Shown here: positions 6,257-13,572 of the stretch, one piece after another | Numbering within the stretch: the first letter of the stretch is position 1 | Layout of the letters: every line of letters starts with the position of its first letter | Assembly: GCA_031550205.1 (NCBI GenBank) | Contig: JAVBOV010000028.1 | Location: forward strand, 1 to 57,005 | Origin: JAVBOV01 sp031550205 | GTDB lineage: Bacteria > Pseudomonadota > Alphaproteobacteria > RF32 > CAG-239 | Direction: 5' to 3' | Length of the DNA stretch: 57,005 nucleotides | Made by a program: the position numbers and the translations under genes | Notes under the pieces: model-generated | Database searches by the model: none | What the model saw: only the letters and a program-made list of their open reading frames with translations | What the model was told of the DNA's origin: nothing

Positions 6257-8575
6257 ATGAAGTTGAAAAGCCTTTTCACCATTTTAGTCTTAGCAATTCT
6301 TGCAGCAAATTTTAATGCCGTTGCAGAAGTCAGCTTAAAAAAGACCTTTCAAAAAAGGGAAATCACCCGCGACACCAGAGCCAAAGCCCCGGAAAAAAGC
6401 ACTTCTGCTCCCATTTCAGACGCCAATACCGGCACCTTCACCTCAAGTTCAGCCGCTGCCGCTCCTCAAGCTCAAAGTGAAGAATGGGGCTTGTTCGGCA
6501 TATCTCCCAGAACCGATATCAAAGACCGCAGCATTTTCCCGAGCGATTCCTGCAACATCACCCCAAGCACTCTCATGGAAGACGGCCCCTGCAAAAAAGC
6601 CTGTGGCTCCAAGTGCATGAAACCTTGCGGCTCAAAATGCACCAAGCCGTGCGCGCCAAAATGCCAAGCCGCCCAGAAATGTCCCAAAAAATGCCCTCCT
6701 AAAGCCGCCCCCCTGCCTGCTCCTGCCCCGCGCGAAATGGTTGAAAGCTGCATAACCTTAATCACCGATGACATGTATGACGCCATCCACCAATGCAAAG
6801 ACCTTGCCCCTGTTGAACTGCAATGGGTGGATTTCCGCATTAAAAAAGACAAACAATACAGCGGTTTTTCAAACAAGCTCGGCAATTATCGCTTCCGCAT
6901 TTTCGGCTGCCGAAGAGATTCCAAAGAAATTTTCTTAAACCAAAACCGCGCCATGCAGCGCGATATGGAATTTATTGATATTTTCGACACCTTGGTTTCA
7001 GACTGCATCAACGTCGTAAAAGTCCCGACCGACCTTTGTCTGGATGAAACTCAGCAAACTCCCGAATATATCCTCACCGCCGAAATTACCGACTATTTCA
7101 TGAACGTTTGCGACGCCTATAACTGGAATGAAGCCCAAAAAGACAACAAGCGCGCCGGTTCCTCTGAAATCACCGTTACCTGGCGCCTAATGAACTTAAC
7201 CAAAACCAATGTCTATTGGAAAGGCACCACCAACGGCTACGGCGAACTCTTGGATGGCGAATTTAACGGAGAGGTTGTTCTGGCTGAACGTGCTTTTGCC
7301 GACGCCGTTAACAATCTGCGCCAACAGCCTGACTTTGAAAAGCAGCTTTCCATCCGCGTAAAGCCTGAAGAGCTGGCCAGACAAAAACGTGCCCTGGCAG
7401 AACTGCAAATGGCCGCAAATCCGGTAAAATGCCAATATCAAGAGGTTATTGAAGAAGCCGTTTGCGGCATTCCGGCTCCGGCTGTCCAAAAAACCATTGT
7501 TGAGGAAATCACCATCATCCCCGAGCTTCAAACCACTGAAGAAATCATCTCCATTCCCGCCAAGCAGGAAACCGTGGTTGAAGAGGTTTCCGTAATAGTC
7601 GGCGAAGCCCGCATCGGAGAGATTACGGAAGAAATCGTTAAAACCGAAATTATTGAAACCGGCGGCATCATTTCCGGCGGCTCAAACCAATCTTCAAGCG
7701 CCTCTTCTCAAAGCGTTTCGGTCAGCACGGTTTGCGTCATCACCGGAGAAGACGGCATAACCTCCCGCGAAGTTTGTCCCATTGAAAAGGTTGAAGAGGT
7801 TGAGGTTAAAGATTATTGGGTAGACATCAACACCTCTGAATCTGCCGCTTTTGACGCCAAAAACATGCTCTGCATCATCGGCCGTCAACCGTTTGACCTG
7901 CCGGCTCCGGAAAATATCTTAAAAATCCGCACCTCCGTTGTGTTGGTAACCAACGGCAGCGGCGAGCAAGGCGCAGGCCTTATTGTTTCCGAGCGTTTTA
8001 TCTTGACCTCGGCCGACTTAATCACCAAAGCCAACAACCGTTATGACATTGAAACCATCAAAGGCAAAAAGATGAAAGCCACTGCTTTCCGCATCAACCC
8101 GGTCAAAAATGTGGCCTTAATGCTTCTTGATGCCCCGACGTCCTACGACCCGCTGCCTTTAAACACCAAGCTTCCCGAAGTTGGCAAAGACAAGTTCATC
8201 ACCTTAGGCCTGCTCGATTTCTCAACCCGCAATGAAGAAGCCTTCCTGCAAGGCCAAGGCAAAATTGAAGGCTACCGTTATTCTGACGAAATGGGCGCCG
8301 AAATAATCGTTGATACCTTTGTGCAAAATGTCACCATCGGCGGAACCTTAATCGACCCTCAGGGCAACATCGTAGGCCTGGCTCACTCCGGCAAAAAGCT
8401 TGATGACGGCCCTGATTTGTTTATGCCGATTGAAGGCGCTTTAGAAGCCGTTGGTCTGGAAATCTGCGGACAAGAATACAAAGCCCCGCGTGAACCATAT
8501 AAACCAATTTCCGAGGCCTTGGCCACCGTAAAACAAGCTGAACCCGAAGCCATGCCCGAGAAAAAACGCAAATAA
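6257..8575 (+). CDS. Large secreted protein with Cys-rich linker and inactive HtrA-like domain
   Basis: A 772-residue exported protein. Residues 1-23 form a signal peptide (likely cleavage after AVA). A low-complexity region is followed by a Lys-Cys-Pro repeat (about 103-150, units like CGSKC and CAPKC), a globular middle (about 155-380), an acidic EEI/EEV-rich stretch (about 395-480) and a trypsin-like domain (about 555-735). At the triad positions the residues are Asp587 (LTSAD for LTNAH), Asn618 (VKNVAL for KDLAL) and Ile694 (TIGGTL for NSGGPL). The 31 and 76 residue spacings match DegP-type proteases, so this is a pseudoprotease. It is preceded by CAGGAG, 19 nt after comM. The function is unknown; a periplasmic scaffold or sensor is a guess. 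Confidence 0.75.
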   Translation: MKLKSLFTILVLAILAANFNAVAEVSLKKTFQKREITRDTRAKAPEKSTSAPISDANTGTFTSSSAAAAPQAQSEEWGLFGISPRTDIKDRSIFPSDSCNITPSTLMEDGPCKKACGSKCMKPCGSKCTKPCAPKCQAAQKCPKKCPPKAAPLPAPAPREMVESCITLITDDMYDAIHQCKDLAPVELQWVDFRIKKDKQYSGFSNKLGNYRFRIFGCRRDSKEIFLNQNRAMQRDMEFIDIFDTLVSDCINVVKVPTDLCLDETQQTPEYILTAEITDYFMNVCDAYNWNEAQKDNKRAGSSEITVTWRLMNLTKTNVYWKGTTNGYGELLDGEFNGEVVLAERAFADAVNNLRQQPDFEKQLSIRVKPEELARQKRALAELQMAANPVKCQYQEVIEEAVCGIPAPAVQKTIVEEITIIPELQTTEEIISIPAKQETVVEEVSVIVGEARIGEITEEIVKTEIIETGGIISGGSNQSSSASSQSVSVSTVCVITGEDGITSREVCPIEKVEEVEVKDYWVDINTSESAAFDAKNMLCIIGRQPFDLPAPENILKIRTSVVLVTNGSGEQGAGLIVSERFILTSADLITKANNRYDIETIKGKKMKATAFRINPVKNVALMLLDAPTSYDPLPLNTKLPEVGKDKFITLGLLDFSTRNEEAFLQGQGKIEGYRYSDEMGAEIIVDTFVQNVTIGGTLIDPQGNIVGLAHSGKKLDDGPDLFMPIEGALEAVGLEICGQEYKAPREPYKPISEALATVKQAEPEAMPEKKRK

Positions 8576-8580
8576 TCCTT

Positions 8581-8620
8581 TCTCCCTCTCCCCTTGCGGG
8601 AGAGGGTTGGGGTGAGGGGT
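8581..8620. repeat. CTCTCCCC-type intergenic palindrome
   Basis: CCCTCTCCCC and its near complement GGGAGAGGG flank a TTGC loop, followed by TTGGGGTGAGGGG. A related unit lies at 42732-42768. It is a common proteobacterial intergenic repeat and may act as a terminator-like hairpin after the preceding gene. Confidence 0.6.
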
Positions 8621-8865
8621 AAAAAAAAGAGCTTCATCTTTTATAAGATTGAAGCTCTTTCACTTGTTCTTTTAACTGTTAGCATTTTCAGACACAACCC
8701 AATAATCCCTGAAAACGCATTAGCAAGATCTCAGCCCTGAGCTAAGTTTCATCGCCTTCTTTTTTTGGAATATCTCTCATAAAAGATGACATTGTTTTTA
8801 GTTAATAATAAGTGCAAAAATTTTTATAATGCTCGCAACATAGCACAAACTCTTCAAAAAATCAA
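8621..8865 (-). ncRNA. Orphan small transcription unit, candidate sRNA or micropeptide gene
   Basis: On the minus strand TTGATT (8865-8860), a 17-bp spacer and TATGTT (8842-8837) form a good promoter. About 200 nt later, hairpin GAGCTTCA/TGAAGCTC (8657-8629) runs into eight T residues (8628-8621), a textbook terminator. Between them a 10-bp stem GCGTTTTCAG/CTGAAAATGC (8718-8682) is visible. The only open frame is 16 codons (8792-8742, MSSFMRDIPKKEGDET) without a Shine-Dalgarno. The unit is divergent from hemW. It is not recognisable as tmRNA, 6S, SRP RNA or RNase P RNA. Confidence 0.55.
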
Positions 8866-8868
8866 CTG

Positions 8869-8897
8869 TTGTTTTTTTCGCATCAATCGGTTATCTA
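8869..8897 (+). promoter_or_regulatory. hemW promoter, probable leaderless mRNA
   Basis: TTGTTT (8869-8874), a 17-bp spacer and TATCTA (8892-8897) end 6 nt before ATG 8904. No Shine-Dalgarno is present, so a leaderless transcript is likely. Confidence 0.55.
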
Positions 8898-8903
8898 TAA
8901 GCC

Positions 8904-9947
8904 ATGTCAAACTTATCAATTTACATCCACTACCCTTTCTGTGAGCGCAAATGCCCCTATTGCGGCTTTTTCAGCAAGGCTGAAACGCCCGAGCAAAACA
9001 TAGCTGAATATCTGCAAGAGCTAGATTTCTATCATACCCTGACCGCAGACAGAACCGTCGATACCATCTTCTTCGGCGGCGGCACCCCGTCTTTGCTTGC
9101 CCCCTTAAACATTGCAAAAATCATCAATCACATTCATAAAAAATGGAAAACAACCAAAGACATTGAAATTTCTCTGGAAGCCAACCCGAACAGCCTCAAG
9201 GCAGAAGAACTTAAATCTGCCGGCATCAACCGCTTGTCTTTAGGCGTTCAGTCCTTAGATGATAACGAACTAAAGTTTTTAGGACGCATTCACAACTGCG
9301 CTTCCGCAATTAAAGCCATTGAAGAAACCTTAAAAAACTTTGATAACCACAATGCCGACATCATCTACGCCCTGCCCGGCCAAACCACGCAAATTCTGCA
9401 AAAAAAACTTACAGAACTCTGCTCTTTTGGTTTCAAACACCTGTCAATATATCAGTTGACCATTGACGAGAACACTGTATTTAAACAGCAAGGCATAAAA
9501 CCGCTGGAAGAAGACCAAGCTTCTGATTTTTATACTTTTACCGCCGCTTATTTGGCCAAACACGGCTACCCTCAATATGAGGTATCCAACTTCGGCCTGC
9601 CCTGCCGCCATAATTTAACCTATTGGCGCGGCGGAGATTATCTGGGCATCGGCAAAGGCGCCCATGGCCGCGTCGGACTCAAAGCCACTTCATATAACTG
9701 CCAAATTGAAAACTTAAGCAAAAAAGAGCGCGCCACAGAGCTGCTGTTGATGGGTTTGCGCATTGTTGAAGGCATTAATAAAGAAACCTTCTATAAAATC
9801 TGCAACATCGAATTAGATTCTTTCATCAATCAAAATAAATTGAAAGAATATGAAAAAATGGAACTGCTGAAGAGTTCCATTAATTCACTGAAAGCAACCC
9901 CTAAAGGTCTGCTGGTCTTAGACTGTCTTATTGAAGGCCTACTTTGA
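8904..9947 (+). CDS. hemW: Radical SAM protein HemW (coproporphyrinogen III oxidase-like)
   Basis: A 347-residue radical SAM protein. CERKCPYC near residues 14-21 supplies the three cysteines of the [4Fe-4S] cluster. The FFGGGTPSLL motif and the HemN_C-like C-terminal region follow. HemW proteins were long annotated as oxygen-independent coproporphyrinogen oxidases, but studied members bind haem and act in haem delivery. They lack the extra N-terminal cysteine and residues of true HemN. In many alphaproteobacteria hemW sits beside rdgB and rph; here it is about 8 kb away. The last 9 nt overlap the convergent trxA. Confidence 0.9.
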   Translation: MSNLSIYIHYPFCERKCPYCGFFSKAETPEQNIAEYLQELDFYHTLTADRTVDTIFFGGGTPSLLAPLNIAKIINHIHKKWKTTKDIEISLEANPNSLKAEELKSAGINRLSLGVQSLDDNELKFLGRIHNCASAIKAIEETLKNFDNHNADIIYALPGQTTQILQKKLTELCSFGFKHLSIYQLTIDENTVFKQQGIKPLEEDQASDFYTFTAAYLAKHGYPQYEVSNFGLPCRHNLTYWRGGDYLGIGKGAHGRVGLKATSYNCQIENLSKKERATELLLMGLRIVEGINKETFYKICNIELDSFINQNKLKEYEKMELLKSSINSLKATPKGLLVLDCLIEGLL

Positions 9948-10256
9948 AAAAGAGTTGACCCATTCCGTTAAAGTCGCTTTTGAGTTCAAACCCACTTTCA
10001 TATCAACCTGCTTGCCGTCTTTAAACAAAAACATGGTCGGAATACTTCTAATTCCATATTGCGAAGCCGTAGCCGGAGATTCATCCACGTTCATCTTACA
10101 GATTTTAATTTTGCCGTTCATGTCTTTGTCAAGCTCTTCCAAAACCGGGCCAAGCTGGCGGCACGGACCGCACCATTCTGCCCAAAAATCAATCAACACT
10201 AAACCTTTTGCCTTAAGAACTTCCTGCTCAAACTGAGCGTCTGTAATCGCTTTCAT
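9939..10256 (-). CDS. trxA: Thioredoxin
   Basis: A 105-residue thioredoxin with the WCGPC active site (about residues 30-34). FWAEWCGPCRQLGPVLEEL and the cis-proline segment RSIPTMFLFKDG are typical. It reduces protein disulfides in the cytoplasm with electrons from thioredoxin reductase. ATG 10256 has GGAAGG 8-9 nt upstream. It lies downstream of addA in the same direction (addA ends at 10318), so partial co-transcription is possible. This spot beside addBA is common for trxA in alphaproteobacteria. Confidence 0.95.
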   Translation of the reverse strand: MKAITDAQFEQEVLKAKGLVLIDFWAEWCGPCRQLGPVLEELDKDMNGKIKICKMNVDESPATASQYGIRSIPTMFLFKDGKQVDMKVGLNSKATLTEWVNSFSK

Positions 10257-10317
10257 TTTTATACCTTCCTTTTTTTTAATCTTTTCTAAGCCTAATATAG
10301 TTCATAATTAATCATAA

Positions 10318-13300
10318 TTAAAGTGGTATTTGCATTAAATTTAGAGTATCCGTCCAAAGTATATAAACCTCAATAGTTTTGCTCGGATAAATCTGTGCAA
10401 TTAATTTTTTATAACATTCCATCTGCTTCAAATATTTCAAAGGAACCTCGCTTAAAAAATCTGCCGCCGGCCGATTTGTCTTATAATCAATAATCATAAC
10501 CGCATCATCCTTAACCACCAGGCGGTCAATCTGACCGGAGATAATCTTGTCTCCAACCTTGCCCATAATCGGGACTTCTGCCTTGGAATTATGCCCGAAC
10601 AAAACGGCAAATTTCTCCCTCAAATTCCAAACTTCTTTCTTAATCTTTTCTCTTTGAGCTTCGCTCAAATCGGTTGTTGCCAAAAACGCATCAATCGCAT
10701 CTGTGTTTTTAACTTCCGGCAAAAACTGCAAAATCTTATGAATAACGTTGCCGCGCAAATATCTGTTTTGCTTGTCCTTAGTCAGTGGAGAAATAAATAT
10801 CTCTTCTTCCTCGTCCTCTTCCGGTTTGGACGGAGCATAAGGCTTTGCCAGCGCCCCTTCTTGTTTTGCCGCTTCATAAATCCACTCAAACGGCGGCAGA
10901 CTTAAAACTTCGCTTTCTTCCTCTTTTTTGCTCTCCGCAAAAAATTCTTGGGCGCACTCAACTCCCTCCTTCGGCACGCGGCTTGAAACCTTTTCATACC
11001 AAGAGTTTTCAACTTTGCTTTTTTTCTTCTTATACCCGCAAACCACCAAACGGTCTTCGGCCCTGGTTAAAGCCACATATAAAAGGCGTTGGTGCTCCTC
11101 TTCCGCCAATTGCTTGTTTCTTTCGTGTATATCTTCGCAATGCTTGTTATATGCGCCGGCAGAAAGCGGATAATAAAACATATCGTCCCACAAAAACTTT
11201 GCTTCTCTTTTAGAGGGCGCCTGCCTGATCGTATCCGGCAAAATCACAATCGGCGCCTGCAAACCCTTTGAGCCGTGCACTGTCATAATCCGCACGGCAT
11301 CAAGCTCCGACTGCTCCAATTCGCGCTTAATCTCAATTTTATCTTGCGCAATCCAGCCCATAAAGCCCTGCAGACTTGGAATATGTTCTTTTTCAAATTC
11401 CAGAGTCAAATTAATAAACTCATCCAAACCGTCCAAAACTTCTTCGCCCATTCTTTCCAAATATGCCCTGCGCCCCTTAAACTGATTAAGCACATGAGAA
11501 AACAACTCAAACGGTCGCACAAAGTCCGCCATATTCAAAAGCTCTTGCAGCTTTGCATATATTCCCAGATATTTTTTATTTTCGCCCAAACGGCTCCACA
11601 GCGTTCTGCCGCCGCGGTCAAAACACAACTCAAATAAATCATCGTCACCAAGGGCAAAAATCGGTGTCTTAAGCGCTTCCGCCAAACTCAAATCATCCGT
11701 CGGCAGCAGCAGAAACTTACCTAAAGAAATTAAATCCTGCACCGCAATTTGCTCCAACAGCGTAATCTTATCAACCCCTGCCACCGCCACATTCAGATTT
11801 TTACACTCTCTCACCAGCTCGGTTACCAAGCCGGCGCGCTGCTGCACCAAAATCAAAAAATCCCTGTATCTCAGAGGTCGGTTTTGAGATATTAAAAGCT
11901 CTTTGCCTTCCACCATCTGCTTAATTTTTAAGGCAATTTCCCTGGCCAGCTTGGCCGATGCCGAAACCTTTTTAACCGCCGCTTTAGGAAAAAACTCACC
12001 GATATCATCTTCTTTATCCTCTTCAAACAGCGGCCAAATCTCAACTTTTCCGGCATCGCCCGCCCTGAAAGAAACATGCTCCGTCGCACCATCAAATATC
12101 TTGTCAACCGCCCCCAAAACCGCCGCCGTAGAACGAAAAGAAACATCAAGGCTCACTTCTTCAAAATTTTCAAACTCCAAAAATTTGTTGCGGTTTTTTT
12201 CAAACTCAGAAATATCCGCTCCCTGAAAACTGTAAATAGACTGCTTGCGGTCGCCCACCGCAAACACCGTGCGCGCCTGCATCTTGGTTCCGGCGCCTGA
12301 AAAAAACTCATTCACAATTGAAAGCACAATCGCCCACTGATCCGGAGAAGTGTCCTGCGCCTCATCAATCAACACATGGTCAATTCCGCCATCCAGCTTA
12401 AACAACACCCAGTCTGAAACATTTTTATTTTCCAGCAGCCCGCGTGCTAAAACAATCAAATCCTCATAATCCATCCGGCAGTTTTTTTTCTTAAAATTAT
12501 TGTACCCGGCAATCATATCTTTAGCCAGGTGCATCACCGCCCTTGTTGAGGCTGCCAGCCCAACCGCCAAAATCTTTTCTTCCAGCGCCGCCAGTTTTTC
12601 TCGCTCTTTTTCCAAATAAAGAGCAATTTCCGGCATCGCTTCAACAACTTTTTTGTTCATCGCCTGCTTGTTGTTTATGGCTTTGGCATATGCCTCAAAA
12701 TCACCCTGCTCCAAGAAGCTCCGAAGCTTTTCGGCTTTGCCGAAATCTTGTTTGGGGCTGCCCTTATAAAGCGCCTGCATCGTCTGCCTGGCAACATCTC
12801 TATCAATGTTTTTAACAAACTCCGACTGCAGAACTGAAACATCGTCTTTAAAAGAAACGCCCAAGCGTTCATAAAGCTCTCTTTCCCAGTCGGTTCCGCC
12901 TGCCAAAATTCTGCTTATCTGATTACGTTCAAAAGCCACCGCTTCCAAAAGCTTAGGAAAGTTTCTCTCCATCACATTACTTGTCAAAAAGCCCAGCGCT
13001 TTGGCTTCCTCGCTCATCGGCTCTCTTTCAATTTTCAAAAGAACTTTGTTTTGAATCTCTTTCAGTGCCTCGCGTGAAGAGCGCTCATCCATCACCTTAA
13101 AATATGGCGAAACACCGGCCTCCAGCGGAAACCTTTTCAACACCTCCTGGCAAAAACCGTGTATGGTCTGAATCTTCATCCCGCCCGGCGTGTCTAAAAA
13201 CACCGCAAACAACCTGCGCGCCGTATTAACAATTTTCTCATATTCTTTGCGCTCAGAAGGCATCTCTCCCAACAGTTCAACCAGCTCTTTTTCCAAAATT

Positions 13301-13572
13301 CCCGCTTCGCAAACCGCCCAGCGGCTAAGCCTTCCGGCAACGCGCGAACTCATTTCCACCGCCGCCGCCTTGGTATAAGTCAAACATAAAATCTTAAGAG
13401 GGTTAACCCCGCTCAAAAGCAAACGCAAAACCCGGTCTGAAAGCACTTTGGTCTTGCCGGTTCCGGCCGATGCCTCCACCCACACCGATTTATACGGGTT
13501 AGCTGCCGCGCGCTGCTTGTCGGTGGCTCTGTTGCCGATTACTTTTCTAATTTCCGCAGAGCTATTCTTCAT
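10318..13572 (-). CDS. addA: AddA helicase-nuclease (double-strand break repair)
   Basis: A 1084-residue UvrD/Rep superfamily 1A helicase joined to a C-terminal nuclease domain. It forms the AddAB complex that resects double-strand breaks for RecA in most alphaproteobacteria. Walker A is ASAGTGKT (about residues 34-41). DHVLIDEAQDTSPDQW is motif II, GDRKQSIYSFQGA motif III and RLLYVALTRAEDRL motif VI. The nuclease motif MIIDYKTNRPA lies near residue 1030. Its ATG overlaps the end of addB by 11 nt, so translation is coupled and equal amounts of the two subunits are expected. Confidence 0.95.
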   Translation of the reverse strand: MKNSSAEIRKVIGNRATDKQRAAANPYKSVWVEASAGTGKTKVLSDRVLRLLLSGVNPLKILCLTYTKAAAVEMSSRVAGRLSRWAVCEAGILEKELVELLGEMPSERKEYEKIVNTARRLFAVFLDTPGGMKIQTIHGFCQEVLKRFPLEAGVSPYFKVMDERSSREALKEIQNKVLLKIEREPMSEEAKALGFLTSNVMERNFPKLLEAVAFERNQISRILAGGTDWERELYERLGVSFKDDVSVLQSEFVKNIDRDVARQTMQALYKGSPKQDFGKAEKLRSFLEQGDFEAYAKAINNKQAMNKKVVEAMPEIALYLEKEREKLAALEEKILAVGLAASTRAVMHLAKDMIAGYNNFKKKNCRMDYEDLIVLARGLLENKNVSDWVLFKLDGGIDHVLIDEAQDTSPDQWAIVLSIVNEFFSGAGTKMQARTVFAVGDRKQSIYSFQGADISEFEKNRNKFLEFENFEEVSLDVSFRSTAAVLGAVDKIFDGATEHVSFRAGDAGKVEIWPLFEEDKEDDIGEFFPKAAVKKVSASAKLAREIALKIKQMVEGKELLISQNRPLRYRDFLILVQQRAGLVTELVRECKNLNVAVAGVDKITLLEQIAVQDLISLGKFLLLPTDDLSLAEALKTPIFALGDDDLFELCFDRGGRTLWSRLGENKKYLGIYAKLQELLNMADFVRPFELFSHVLNQFKGRRAYLERMGEEVLDGLDEFINLTLEFEKEHIPSLQGFMGWIAQDKIEIKRELEQSELDAVRIMTVHGSKGLQAPIVILPDTIRQAPSKREAKFLWDDMFYYPLSAGAYNKHCEDIHERNKQLAEEEHQRLLYVALTRAEDRLVVCGYKKKKSKVENSWYEKVSSRVPKEGVECAQEFFAESKKEEESEVLSLPPFEWIYEAAKQEGALAKPYAPSKPEEDEEEEIFISPLTKDKQNRYLRGNVIHKILQFLPEVKNTDAIDAFLATTDLSEAQREKIKKEVWNLREKFAVLFGHNSKAEVPIMGKVGDKIISGQIDRLVVKDDAVMIIDYKTNRPAADFLSEVPLKYLKQMECYKKLIAQIYPSKTIEVYILWTDTLNLMQIPL

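Noticed and set aside
8641..8720. tmRNA, 6S RNA or SRP RNA
   Set aside because: No tag ending in ALAA, no SRP GGAAG-type loop and no long 6S-like central bubble was recognised.
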